Shown: positions 1 through 6,312 of the stretch, piece by piece
How the letters are laid out: each line of letters begins with the position of its first letter
Position numbering within the stretch: position 1 is the stretch's first letter
NCBI GenBank assembly: GCA_963656825.1
Contig: CAVKJG010000055.1
Span: 1 to 9,018 of the forward strand
Direction of reading: 5' to 3'
DNA length: 9,018 nucleotides
Source: CAG-841 sp963656825
GTDB taxonomy: Bacteria; Bacillota; Clostridia; Oscillospirales; CAG-272
Program-made: the position numbers and the translations under genes
Notes under the pieces: generated by a model
Databases searched by the model: none
Told to the model about the DNA's origin: nothing
The model's input: the letters and a program-made list of their open reading frames with translations, nothing else

Positions 1-67
1 ATTTATACCGAAGTATAAAATAAAAATATCCTTATGTGAAGCGGATTTTGTATATCCGGCTCACGCT

Positions 68-96
68 ATGTCAAAATCGCGCGACGAAAATATAAT
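68..96 (+). promoter_or_regulatory. Possible sigma-A promoter for the mazF-family gene
   Basis: A perfect -10 box TATAAT (91-96) lies 17 bases after ATGTCA (68-73), which matches four of the six bases of TTGACA. Transcription would start near 103 and leave a leader of about 150 nt before the GTG start at 253. The rest of 1-252 holds no convincing gene: the only short frame in the leader, GTG at 100 to TAA at 147, has no Shine-Dalgarno. The match is moderate and no other candidate in this stretch has correct spacing. Confidence 0.4.
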
Positions 97-252
97 AAAG
101 TGAGCGGCAAAGCGCAGAGCCTTGTCCGCCCGCGGCGAATTCTGTAAATATTTGTCACAATATTTTTATATTTCCTTGACTAAACACTACGGTGATACGG
201 AAAAAATATATTCGGAAAGAGTTTCTTTCCAAAGTATCAAAGCAAAGAGAGT

Positions 253-684
253 GTGAAGAACTTGAATGTCAAACGAGGAGATATTTATTATGCGGATCTG
301 AGTCCGGTCGTAGGCAGCGAGCAGGGCGGACTCCGTCCCGTGCTGATTGTTCAGAACGATATCGGCAACAGATACAGTCCCACCGTTATAGCAGCCGCCA
401 TAACAAGTCAGATCAGCAAGGCAAAGCTCCCTACGCATATCGACGTTTATGCGGAAACATTCGGTCTGGCAAGAGATTCGGTTATACTGCTCGAACAGAT
501 CAGAACGATCGACAAACGCCGCCTCAGAGAAAAAATGGGACATCTTGACGATTTACTTATGCAAAGGGTCAACGACGCTATAAGCGTAAGCTTCGGACTC
601 GGCGCAGGATACTCTCCGCAGGAGGAGCAAAGACGCACGGAAATTCTTCCCGATGCGGAAAGTATTCCTGCCGTTACCGCATGA
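253..684 (+). CDS. mazF: MazF/EndoA (NdoA)-family endoribonuclease toxin
   Basis: This 143-residue protein belongs to the MazF/PemK family, which cuts single-stranded mRNA at short sequence motifs in the cytoplasm and is normally held inactive by a MazE-type antitoxin. The N-terminal 110 or so residues closely resemble Bacillus subtilis EndoA as I remember it: KRGDIYYADLSP (7-18), VGSEQGG (20-26), RPVLI (28-32), QNDIGN (34-39), AKLPTH (56-61) and LLEQIRTIDK (79-88). R28 and T51 fall at the places of the EndoA catalytic Arg and Thr. The family is usually about 116 residues; here a polar tail of about 24 residues follows (GYSPQEEQRRTEILPD region). GTG at 253 is the likely start, behind a weak purine-rich AAAGAGAG; TTG at 262 is an alternative. 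No antitoxin gene is visible in the 252 bases upstream. A perfect terminator follows seven bases after the stop codon, so the gene appears to end its transcript. Confidence 0.9.
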   Translation: MKNLNVKRGDIYYADLSPVVGSEQGGLRPVLIVQNDIGNRYSPTVIAAAITSQISKAKLPTHIDVYAETFGLARDSVILLEQIRTIDKRRLREKMGHLDDLLMQRVNDAISVSFGLGAGYSPQEEQRRTEILPDAESIPAVTA

Positions 685-690
685 TATACC

Positions 691-729
691 GATTGCAAAA
701 GCCGACGCAATGCGTCGGCTTTTGCAATC
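691..729. terminator. Terminator hairpin after mazF
   Basis: Perfect inverted repeat with 19-base arms (691-709 and 711-729) around one central base, built on GCCGACGCA/TGCGTCGGC. The 3' arm carries TTTTGCAATC on the plus strand, and the A-rich start of the 5' arm gives the mirror arrangement on the minus strand, so it may work in both directions. It separates mazF from the yajC promoter at 759. Confidence 0.85.
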
Positions 730-758
730 AAAAAATAATTTATTCATAAATAATTTAC

Positions 759-787
759 TTGAAATATCGGGAAAGTTGCGTTATACT
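759..787 (+). promoter_or_regulatory. Sigma-A promoter of the yajC operon
   Basis: TTGAAA (759-764), a 17-base spacer and TATACT (782-787) give a near-consensus housekeeping promoter. Transcription would begin near 794, about 30 bases before the yajC start at 825. Its -35 box covers the TTG at 759, the earliest possible start of the yajC frame, which rules that start out. Confidence 0.85.
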
Positions 788-824
788 ATATAAAAATTCA
801 ATATTTGAAAGGTACTTTTTTAAT

Positions 825-1247
825 ATGCTTATGCTTCTTGATGCATCGACCTCCTCCGGCAGCACAACGACTGCGTCCGGCGGAATGACAAACTGGGTAT
901 TCTGGATAATGCTCGTACTCATCGTCGCGGTTTTCTATTTCCTTGTTATAAGACCTCAGAAAAAGCAGGAAAAAGAACAGAACGATATGAAGAATTCTCT
1001 TCAGGTCGGCGACGAAATAACAACAATCGGCGGAATAGTCGGCTGTGTTGTAAAGGTAAAGGACGATATCTTCACAATAGTTACAAGCAAGGATCGCACC
1101 CGTATCAGCTTTTCGCGTTTCGCTCTCCGCTCCATAGACCGCAGAGCAGGCGAAGCTTATGATCCCAAAAAGGCAAAGGCGGAGGAAAAGCCCGCAGAAG
1201 CCGAAAAGACAGACGACAAGTCGTCCGAAAGCAGCGAAAACAAATAA
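825..1247 (+). CDS. yajC: YajC, Sec translocon accessory membrane protein
   Basis: Encodes 140 residues from ATG 825. YajC is a small single-span protein that associates with SecDF beside the SecYEG protein-export channel. A Ser/Thr/Gly-rich N-terminus is followed by one membrane span (about 24-42), the family-typical RPQKK (43-47) at the cytoplasmic boundary, and a small soluble domain with GDEITTIGGIVG and ISFSRFALRSI-like strands. The last 35 or so residues are a low-complexity tail of Lys, Glu, Ala, Asp and Ser. AAAGG at 808-812 stands 12 bases before ATG 825; ATG 831, two codons in, is also possible. The frame is open back to a TTG at 759, but that codon is the -35 box of the promoter. 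The gene leads a two-gene operon with the membrane protein at 1304; the 56-base gap contains no terminator. No secD or secF is in the window. Confidence 0.92.
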   Translation: MLMLLDASTSSGSTTTASGGMTNWVFWIMLVLIVAVFYFLVIRPQKKQEKEQNDMKNSLQVGDEITTIGGIVGCVVKVKDDIFTIVTSKDRTRISFSRFALRSIDRRAGEAYDPKKAKAEEKPAEAEKTDDKSSESSENK

Positions 1248-1303
1248 GCATAATTTGTCCGAGCCGTGCATATGTATAAAACAAAAACGTCTCGGAGGCA
1301 ATT

Positions 1304-1705
1304 ATGCGTAAATCTGCTGAAAATAATAACATTTTTGCGTGCGTTATAAAGGGCACGCTTTGGGGCATTGCGTGCGGAGCAGTGTCCCTTTTGATTTCCG
1401 CCGCAATAGGACTTTCCTTTCCCGATCCCGATAAATATTCCGCACCGCTCGCACTTGCGTCACTTTTTATTTCCGCGTTTGTCGGAGCGTTCGTCTCCGC
1501 CAAAAAGTGCGGTAGCGGCGGACTTCGCGCGGGACTGTTTTCGGGAGTTCTGTTTCTGCTCGTGCTTGCGCTTGCCGCGCTCGGCACCGGAACGTCGATA
1601 AAGCCGCTTATGTTTGTCATATGCGCGGCGGTGATACTTGTGACCTCCGCCTTTGCGGGAATATCGGGCGCAAGCCGCAAGCCGAAAAAACGCCGCAAAT
1701 TTTAA
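1304..1705 (+). CDS. TIGR04086-type four-helix membrane protein
   Basis: A 133-residue integral membrane protein with four predicted helices at about 11-37, 47-66, 74-93 and 101-121, a short acidic loop (PDPDKY, 40-45) between the first two, and a strongly basic cytoplasmic C-terminus (RKPKKRRKF). Size, helix count, glycine-rich helices and position directly after yajC match the TIGR04086/DUF3792 family, of which B. subtilis YrzE beside its YajC homologue is an example. The family has no established function. The start is secure: GGAGG (1294-1298) ends five bases before ATG 1304. It is the last gene of the yajC operon and ends just before the terminator at 1713. Confidence 0.8.
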   Translation: MRKSAENNNIFACVIKGTLWGIACGAVSLLISAAIGLSFPDPDKYSAPLALASLFISAFVGAFVSAKKCGSGGLRAGLFSGVLFLLVLALAALGTGTSIKPLMFVICAAVILVTSAFAGISGASRKPKKRRKF

Positions 1706-1712
1706 TCTGCAC

Positions 1713-1744
1713 ATAAAAACGCACCCCGTGGGGTGCGTTTTTAT
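1713..1744. terminator. Bidirectional terminator shared by the yajC operon and the minus-strand RNA
   Basis: Perfect 15-base arms (1713-1727 and 1730-1744) around a two-base loop: a CGCACCCC/GGGGTGCG core flanked by A5 on one side and T5 on the other. Reading right, TTTTTAT follows the core; reading left, TTTTTATGT does the same. It therefore fits as an intrinsic terminator for both the plus-strand operon ending at 1705 and the minus-strand transcript starting near 1835. Confidence 0.9.
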
Positions 1745-1835
1745 ATATGCTGTCCGTCTGCGAAAAGAAATTCTTCTTTCAAACCTTGTCATTTTACACT
1801 CGGACCGCAGACGGATCGTACAAGCATCTTTTACA
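1713..1835 (-). ncRNA. Candidate small structured RNA of about 120 nt
   Basis: A consensus minus-strand promoter (1841-1869) would start transcription near 1835 and the perfect terminator at 1713-1744 would end it. In between, a 10-base perfect stem pairs TCCGTCTGCG (plus 1753-1762) with CGCAGACGGA (1806-1815). An outer ATGC/GCAT pairing (1747-1750 with 1824-1827) extends it beyond a bulge. The 43-base loop holds a small AAAGAA/TTCTTT hairpin (1764-1769 with 1774-1779). There is no ribosome-binding site with a credible reading frame: the ATG near 1792 opens a frame that runs through the terminator stem. I do not recognise the fold; it is not an obvious 6S, SRP or tmRNA. It could instead be the structured 3' untranslated region of the sigma-factor message, which has no other terminator. 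Promoter, stem and terminator are seen directly; the RNA itself is inferred. Confidence 0.55.
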
Positions 1836-1838
1836 TCT

Positions 1839-1852
1839 ATATTGTACAATAT
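1839..1852. promoter_or_regulatory. 14-base palindrome over the small-RNA -10 box
   Basis: ATATTGTACAATAT is a perfect 14-base palindrome covering the whole -10 box (1841-1846) of the minus-strand promoter. A dimeric repressor bound here would block it. AT-rich palindromes also arise by chance, and no cognate regulator is identified. Confidence 0.3.
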
Positions 1853-1869
1853 TATTCGCAATTTGTCAA
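1841..1869 (-). promoter_or_regulatory. Consensus sigma-A promoter for the candidate small RNA
   Basis: On the minus strand, TTGACA (1869-1864), a 17-base spacer and TACAAT (1846-1841) form a promoter with a perfect -35 box and a five-of-six -10 box. It begins ten bases after the sigma-factor stop codon and points away from that gene, so it cannot serve the gene itself. There is no coding region downstream before the terminator. Confidence 0.75.
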
Positions 1870-1878
1870 TAGATTTTA

Positions 1879-3450
1879 TTAAAATTCCACACGAGCGCCA
1901 ACACAGGGGCAAATATTTTCGTCATATTTCAGCCAGCCGTCCGCGATTGCCTGCTCAAGAACATAGCCGCGCTTAAACTGCGCAAGGTCACACGCCACAG
2001 CGACAGCCTGCTCGTCGCCGGCAAAATAGTCCGGGAGCTCGTTCTTTACAATCTTCGTCGAGAACTCAGACGCAGTACGGAATATTGTTCTTATATCGTT
2101 TTCAAGCGCACGGAGAACGTCGTCCGAATAAGAAAGCAAACCTTCTTTCAGAACAACTATGTTCAGAGCGTATTTATCGCCCGCTTTTTTCACATAACCG
2201 TATTTTTCAAGCTCTTCAAGCGCACGGTCCCTTCCCGAGACATCCTCGCCGCGAGCGAGCTTTTCAAGCGTTTCCGCTTTGTCTGCGCCAAGCGTATCGG
2301 GGATTTTCCCGCAAATGTCCTTGTATCTGAATATATACTGCTCGAAGCTGCCTTCTTTGCCCGAGCCGTGACATCCGACAAATGCGGGGGTTGCGGCGTT
2401 CGTTGTCTGATAGCCGCAGATATCCCATTCGCCACCGCGCGGACGCTTTGTAAACGAATTCATATATCTTACGCAGTACCTGTCAAAAAGCCTCATTATG
2501 AGCGTCCATTTTGCCGTTTCGTAATCGACATATCCTCCGAAAAGTCCGTCGCCGAGCTTTTCGTGCAGGTGATCGACATACTGCTCCATTTTTGATGTTA
2601 TCTCGCGCGTAATCGTTTCGTTGTATGCGTGGATAGCCTCCTGCGCGCTCCTGCTGATTATCGGGAACGCCGTATAGTATTTGTCGCCGTCCTTTTTGAG
2701 GAATGTTTCCCTGCGCAGAAATTCAAGCTCACATTCCATGTAAGGGAGCGAAACGCCGAGCTCGAGCGAAAGCTGCTCTGCCGTTTCGGGGTTGCCGTAA
2801 GCCTCAAGGAAGATGTTCTTATAAAGCAGGTGATCCATAAGGACACTCCAGGGCTGACCGTCAAGCCCTCTGTTTGACATATTCGCAACGAATGATATTT
2901 CCTCCGGTTTATAACTTCTGACTCCGAATTCTCTTGCCATATCCATACCTTCTTTCAAAATATTACGGGCTCGGAAAAGTCTGCTCTTGACAGTTCCCTC
3001 AGCACAACGGAGGCTTTTTGCAATCTCCTTTATGCTTCGGTTTTCCATATAATAAGCAAGGATAACGTCTCTGTATTCGCCCGCGATGAACGCAAGCTCT
3101 CGACGGAGGAGCAAAAGCTGCTCCTTCTCTATCAGCCCGTCCGAAACGTCGGCGTTGTCGGGCAGATCGTAATCCGAAATATCGGTACCTGATATCTTCT
3201 CGGATCTATCGTGCTTTTCGCTTGCCCAGACGCTGTATCTGTTTCTTGCTATCTGCCACACCCACGCAGGAAAATTTTCCGGAATATTTCTTTCCAGCGC
3301 CGAAACAATATTAAAGGAAATATCCTGCGTCAACTCTTCGGCTTCTTTTCTGTCGCTCGTCTTTTTGAGACAGAAATAAAACACCTTTTCCATATAGTTT
3401 TCGGTGTAATCAAGCACGAAGGCTTTCCCTTTTGCGTGTGAATATGACAT
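1879..3450 (-). CDS. ECF-type RNA polymerase sigma factor with large C-terminal extension
   Basis: A 523-residue protein whose first 170 or so residues form a compact sigma-70-family factor of ECF type. Region 2 lies at about 15-75, including EAEELTQDISFNIVSAL (36-52) and FPAWVWQIARNRY (60-72). Region 4 lies at about 113-169, with a helix-turn-helix at RSIKEIAKSLRCAEGTVKSR (138-157). Such factors direct RNA polymerase to a small set of stress or signal genes. ECF factors are usually 160-200 residues, so about 350 extra residues are unusual. The extension has a possible winged helix at about 219-258 (AEQLSLELGVSLPYMECELEFL), a Cys/His-bearing middle (C345, C360, H361, C380) and a second possible winged helix at about 392-430. 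No membrane span or separate anti-sigma gene is visible, so the extension may sense the signal or restrain the sigma domains; this is inference. AAAGG (3458-3462) stands seven bases before ATG 3450. It is transcribed alone. Confidence 0.8.
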   Translation of the reverse strand: MSYSHAKGKAFVLDYTENYMEKVFYFCLKKTSDRKEAEELTQDISFNIVSALERNIPENFPAWVWQIARNRYSVWASEKHDRSEKISGTDISDYDLPDNADVSDGLIEKEQLLLLRRELAFIAGEYRDVILAYYMENRSIKEIAKSLRCAEGTVKSRLFRARNILKEGMDMAREFGVRSYKPEEISFVANMSNRGLDGQPWSVLMDHLLYKNIFLEAYGNPETAEQLSLELGVSLPYMECELEFLRRETFLKKDGDKYYTAFPIISRSAQEAIHAYNETITREITSKMEQYVDHLHEKLGDGLFGGYVDYETAKWTLIMRLFDRYCVRYMNSFTKRPRGGEWDICGYQTTNAATPAFVGCHGSGKEGSFEQYIFRYKDICGKIPDTLGADKAETLEKLARGEDVSGRDRALEELEKYGYVKKAGDKYALNIVVLKEGLLSYSDDVLRALENDIRTIFRTASEFSTKIVKNELPDYFAGDEQAVAVACDLAQFKRGYVLEQAIADGWLKYDENICPCVGARVEF

Positions 3451-3457
3451 TTTAAGA

Positions 3458-3462
3458 CCTTT
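3458..3462 (-). promoter_or_regulatory. Ribosome-binding site of the sigma-factor gene
   Basis: AAAGG on the minus strand, seven bases before ATG 3450. It supports this start and lies downstream of both proposed promoters. Confidence 0.7.
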
Positions 3463-3485
3463 ACCTTTCTCCCGCTTTCGATAAG

Positions 3486-3514
3486 ATAGTGTTCGGATTT
3501 TTCAAAAGGTTGCA
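3486..3514 (-). promoter_or_regulatory. Possible ECF-type (autoregulatory) promoter of the sigma gene
   Basis: The minus strand carries TGCAACC (3514-3508), a 16-base spacer rich in T and A, and CACTAT (3491-3486). The AAC-containing -35 motif with a 16-base spacer resembles ECF-dependent promoters, which often lie upstream of the sigma gene itself. The -10 match is weak (CGTC-type bases absent). Transcription would start near 3479, leaving a leader of about 28 nt that contains the ribosome-binding site. Confidence 0.35.
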
Positions 3515-3540
3515 AAAAAATTTTATTTTTTTACAATTAA

Positions 3541-3569
3541 ATTATACAGGTGCAATTGCCCCGTGTCAA
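3541..3569 (-). promoter_or_regulatory. Perfect-consensus sigma-A promoter of the sigma-factor gene
   Basis: TTGACA (3569-3564), exactly 17 bases, then TATAAT (3546-3541) on the minus strand: both boxes match consensus at every position. Transcription would start near 3534, giving a leader of about 84 nt. The -35 box stands one base from the T-tract of the copA terminator. Confidence 0.9.
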
Positions 3570-3570
3570 C

Positions 3571-3599
3571 AAAAGAAAAGCGGAGGCTTTCGCCTCCGC
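3571..3599 (-). terminator. Intrinsic terminator of copA
   Basis: On the minus strand, GCGGAGGC (3599-3592), loop GAAA, GCCTCCGC (3587-3580) and then TTTTCTTTT (3579-3571). An eight-base GC-rich stem closed by a GAAA tetraloop and followed by a T-tract is a textbook intrinsic terminator, placed 13 bases after the copA stop codon. Confidence 0.92.
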
Positions 3600-3611
3600 C
3601 GCAATTTTATT

Positions 3612-3827
3612 TTATTTACAGTCGGTAACCTTATATCCTGCGTCCGTAACCGCTTTTGAAAGCTCGGCGCAGTCAACATCATGGGAAAGTGTAACCGTTG
3701 CCGTCTTTTTATCAAGATCGACCTGTGCCTTTTCAACGCCGTCCAAAGCGGACAGCACCTGCTCCACTCTCGCTTTGCAATGGCCGCACATCATTCCTTC
3801 AACCGTAAGTGTTTTTATGATTTTCAT
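3612..3827 (-). CDS. Possible internally initiated CopZ copper chaperone within copA
   Basis: The last 71 codons of copA, in the same frame, start with an ATG (residue 783 of CopA) preceded by AAGGAG at a nine-base distance. The product, beginning MKIIKTLTVEGMMCGHC and ending at the shared stop codon, has the length (about 70 residues) and fold pattern of free CopZ, the cytoplasmic chaperone that hands Cu(I) to CopA. The upstream linker reads like a translated intergenic region: AT-rich, low complexity, with ISEKN twice (762-766 and 771-775). This suggests either an old copA-copZ fusion that kept the copZ start, or one gene making both proteins. E. coli also makes a free metal-binding fragment from copA, but by frameshifting of the N-terminal part. 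Expression of the short form is inferred. Confidence 0.5.
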   Translation of the reverse strand: MKIIKTLTVEGMMCGHCKARVEQVLSALDGVEKAQVDLDKKTATVTLSHDVDCAELSKAVTDAGYKVTDCK

Positions 3828-6173
3828 ATCGCTGTTCTCCTTATCTTTATTTTTTTCGGATATTGTATTATTGTCGTTTTTTTCTGAAATAAAATCGGGT
3901 ACAGTCGCTTTTTTATGCTCCCTGTCGCGTTTCGGATCGTAAACGTTTACAAGGTTAAGTCTCAAAGCGTTTGTAACGACGCAGAAGCTTGAAAGGCTCA
4001 TTGCCGCCGCGCCGATCATCGGGCTGAGCGCAAAGCCTATCGGAATAAGCGCTCCCGCCGCTATCGGTATGCCGATACAGTTATAGAAGAACGCCCAGAA
4101 AAGGTTTTCTTTTATGTTTGTAAGCACACGCCTTGAAAGCCTTATCGCGGCTGAAACATCGCAAAGCTCGCTCTTCATAAGCACAACGTCCGCAGAATCT
4201 ATCGCAACGTCAGTTCCCGCTCCGACGGCTATTCCCACGTCGGCTCTTGTAAGCGCCGGCGCATCGTTTATTCCGTCGCCGACCATAGCCACGCTTCCGT
4301 ACTCGGAAAGCCTTCTTATAACGGCTTCCTTGCCGTCGGGAAGCACGTCGCTTATCACGGCGTCCACTCCCACCCTTCCGGCGACGGCTTTTGCCGTGCG
4401 CCCGTTATCGCCGGTAAGCATAACCGTAACTATTCCCATTTTCTTAAGCTCCGCGATCGCTTTTGCGCTGTCTGGCTTTACCGTGTCCGCCACGGCGACA
4501 ACGCCGAGAAGCTTTCCGTCCATAGCAAAATACAGCGGAGTTTTGCCCTCCGACGCAAGCCTTTCGCCGTCGGAGAAAAGCTCACCTCCGTCAACGCCGC
4601 TGTCGCGCATAAGAGCCGCATTGCCGCCGAGAAGGACTTTGCCTCCTATACTTCCCTTTACGCCGTGACCGGGAAGTGCGGTAAATTCGGAAACAACCGA
4701 ATATTTCAGTCCGTCGCGTTCGGCGCGCTCGCTTATCGCCTTTGCAAGCGGATGCTCGCTTTTTCCTTCAAGGCTCGCCGCGACAAGCAGAAGGTCGCTT
4801 TCGCTTATGCCCGCGGCTGATATTATATCGGTGACCTGCGGTTTTCCCTCGGTGACCGTGCCCGTCTTGTCGAAGGCTATATACGAAATCTTTCCCGCCG
4901 CCTCAAGAGAGGACGCGGTTTTGAAAAGTATTCCGTTTTTTGCGCCCTTGCCGCTTCCCGCCATTATAGCAACGGGGGTTGCAAGTCCGAGCGCGCACGG
5001 GCAGCTTATCACAAGCACGCTTATCGCCCTTGCAAGCGCAAAGGATATTCCCCTGCCTGCTATCATCCACACGATAAACGTGACCGCCGCTATGCCCATA
5101 ACCGTCGGGACGAATATTCCCGAAACCTTGTCGGCTGTTTTTGCTATCGGCGCTTTCGACGCCGCCGCGCTTTCAACCATTTCTATGATCTGAGAAAGCG
5201 TTGTATCTCCGCCCACACGCGTAGCCTCGCAGCGCAGAAAACCGTTCTGATTTATCGTCGCCGCGCTGACCTTCGAGCCTGCGCTCTTGTCCACGGGCAG
5301 ACTTTCGCCCGTAAGCGCCGCTTCGTTTACCGCGCTTTCGCCTTCGAGCACAACTCCGTCGCACGGAATACTCTCTCCCGGGCGCACGACGAATATATCG
5401 CCCTTTACCATATCGTCTGCGGAAATAACGGTTTCCTTTCCGTCGCGGATAACCGTCGCCGTTTTCGGAGAAAGCTCCATTAGCGATCTTATCGCGCTTG
5501 TGGTCTTGCCCTTGCTGTGAGCTTCAAGCATTTTCCCCACGGTTATAAGCGTCAGTATCATCGCCGCGGATTCAAAATACATTCCGTGAAGAAGCGTGTG
5601 CAGCGTTTCCGTATCGGTTGTCACGCACATTTTGTAAAGCAGTGCCACGCTGTATATAAACGCCGCCGCGCTGCCCATTGAAACGAGCGTATCCATATTC
5701 GGCGCGCCGTGAAAAAGTCCCTTCGTGCCGCTGATAAAGAATTTTTGATTTATTATCATAACGGCAGCCGTTATTATAAGCTCCGTCACCGCAAGGACAA
5801 GGTGATTTTCCATAAACTCAGGAATCCGCCAACCCCACATAACGTGCCCCATTGATATATACATAAGCGGAACAAGCAGACAGACAGAGGCTGTCAGCCT
5901 GAAAAGAACCTTCCTTGTTTCCGCGCCGTCGTCGGCTTGCGATTGCTTTTTTTCGGTGTTTTTTGCAAATACGCCCGCGCCGTATCCGGCAGAAGAAACC
6001 GCCGCGCATATTTTTTCATCCGTTGCGGGAGAATCGAATGTTACGACCATTGAATTTGTAAGCAAGCTTACGTTTACATCTTTTACGCCGTCAACGCCGT
6101 GCACAGCCTTCTCGACATGAGATGAGCATGCCGCACACGTCATTCCCGTAACGGAGAATTTTTTCTGTTGCAT
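3612..6173 (-). CDS. copA: CopA copper-exporting P-type ATPase with C-terminal CopZ-like domain
   Basis: An 853-residue P1B-type ATPase that uses ATP to move Cu(I) out across the cytoplasmic membrane. In order: N-terminal heavy-metal-associated domain with MTCAAC (11-16); first membrane helices (about 90-215); actuator domain with TGE (288-290); CPC metal site in a membrane helix (391-393); phosphorylation motif DKTGT (435-439); nucleotide-binding SEHP (472-475); hinge GDGIND (632-637); last helices with YN (697-698) and MSLSS (725-729), the CPC, YN and MxxSS set typical of Cu(I) pumps. After the last helix comes a charged, AT-rich linker (about 747-782) and a second metal-binding domain with GMMCGHC (793-799). 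Single-domain CopA is usually about 740-760 residues; the surplus is this domain. AAGGAAGG before ATG 6173 supports the start. It has its own promoter and terminator, and no CsoR or CopY gene or CopY-type box is visible nearby. Confidence 0.95.
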   Translation of the reverse strand: MQQKKFSVTGMTCAACSSHVEKAVHGVDGVKDVNVSLLTNSMVVTFDSPATDEKICAAVSSAGYGAGVFAKNTEKKQSQADDGAETRKVLFRLTASVCLLVPLMYISMGHVMWGWRIPEFMENHLVLAVTELIITAAVMIINQKFFISGTKGLFHGAPNMDTLVSMGSAAAFIYSVALLYKMCVTTDTETLHTLLHGMYFESAAMILTLITVGKMLEAHSKGKTTSAIRSLMELSPKTATVIRDGKETVISADDMVKGDIFVVRPGESIPCDGVVLEGESAVNEAALTGESLPVDKSAGSKVSAATINQNGFLRCEATRVGGDTTLSQIIEMVESAAASKAPIAKTADKVSGIFVPTVMGIAAVTFIVWMIAGRGISFALARAISVLVISCPCALGLATPVAIMAGSGKGAKNGILFKTASSLEAAGKISYIAFDKTGTVTEGKPQVTDIISAAGISESDLLLVAASLEGKSEHPLAKAISERAERDGLKYSVVSEFTALPGHGVKGSIGGKVLLGGNAALMRDSGVDGGELFSDGERLASEGKTPLYFAMDGKLLGVVAVADTVKPDSAKAIAELKKMGIVTVMLTGDNGRTAKAVAGRVGVDAVISDVLPDGKEAVIRRLSEYGSVAMVGDGINDAPALTRADVGIAVGAGTDVAIDSADVVLMKSELCDVSAAIRLSRRVLTNIKENLFWAFFYNCIGIPIAAGALIPIGFALSPMIGAAAMSLSSFCVVTNALRLNLVNVYDPKRDREHKKATVPDFISEKNDNNTISEKNKDKENSDMKIIKTLTVEGMMCGHCKARVEQVLSALDGVEKAQVDLDKKTATVTLSHDVDCAELSKAVTDAGYKVTDCK
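3837..3842 (-). promoter_or_regulatory. Internal Shine-Dalgarno before the CopZ-like domain
   Basis: AAGGAG on the minus strand, nine bases before the in-frame ATG at 3827-3825. It lies inside the codons of the CopA linker (DKEN region). Confidence 0.6.
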
Positions 6174-6178
6174 ATATG

Positions 6179-6184
6179 CCTTCC
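6179..6184 (-). promoter_or_regulatory. Ribosome-binding site of copA
   Basis: GGAAGG on the minus strand, within a longer purine run, five bases before ATG 6173. It fixes the copA start. Confidence 0.75.
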
Positions 6185-6206
6185 TTTCCCTTTTGAAATC
6201 AAGATT

Positions 6207-6235
6207 ATTATATACCGCGTTTTTTTATTTATCAA
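6207..6235 (-). promoter_or_regulatory. Sigma-A promoter of copA
   Basis: On the minus strand, TTGATA (6235-6230), 17 bases, then TATAAT (6212-6207). Transcription would start near 6200, about 27 bases before ATG 6173. I see no TACAnnTGTA CopY box or GC-rich CsoR-like palindrome overlapping it, so the route of copper control, if any, is unclear. Confidence 0.85.
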
Positions 6236-6284
6236 TAGAAAATGTTATAAAAGCGCAAAATTTTCATCTTCGGAAGGATGCGCA

Positions 6285-6312
6285 CGGACGTCCGGAAATC
6301 CGCGCCGGAAAT
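6285..6312. repeat. Palindrome and short direct repeats between copA and nfnA
   Basis: The 237-base divergent gap has a perfect 10-base palindrome CGGACGTCCG (6285-6294) and two copies of CCGGAAAT 13 bases apart (6292-6299 and 6305-6312). Outside this span, GCGCAAAATT occurs at 6253-6262 and again at 6320-6329. The cluster is more GC-rich than its flanks and lies upstream of both promoters, as a regulator site would. No regulator is identified. Confidence 0.25.

Noticed and set aside
192..548. Plus-strand open frame of 118 codons overlapping the mazF start, and a minus-strand frame over the same bases
   Set aside because: Both overlap the well-supported MazF frame, have Arg/Gln/Cys-rich low-plausibility translations and lack ribosome-binding sites.
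759..824. N-terminal extension of YajC from TTG 759
   Set aside because: The TTG is the -35 box of a strong promoter and the extension would lie upstream of the predicted transcript start; ATG 825 fits the family.
1460..1912. Minus-strand open frame of 150 codons spanning the small-RNA region and the yajC-operon terminator
   Set aside because: It crosses a perfect terminator hairpin and shadows the TIGR04086-type gene; the translation is Arg/Cys-rich without domains.
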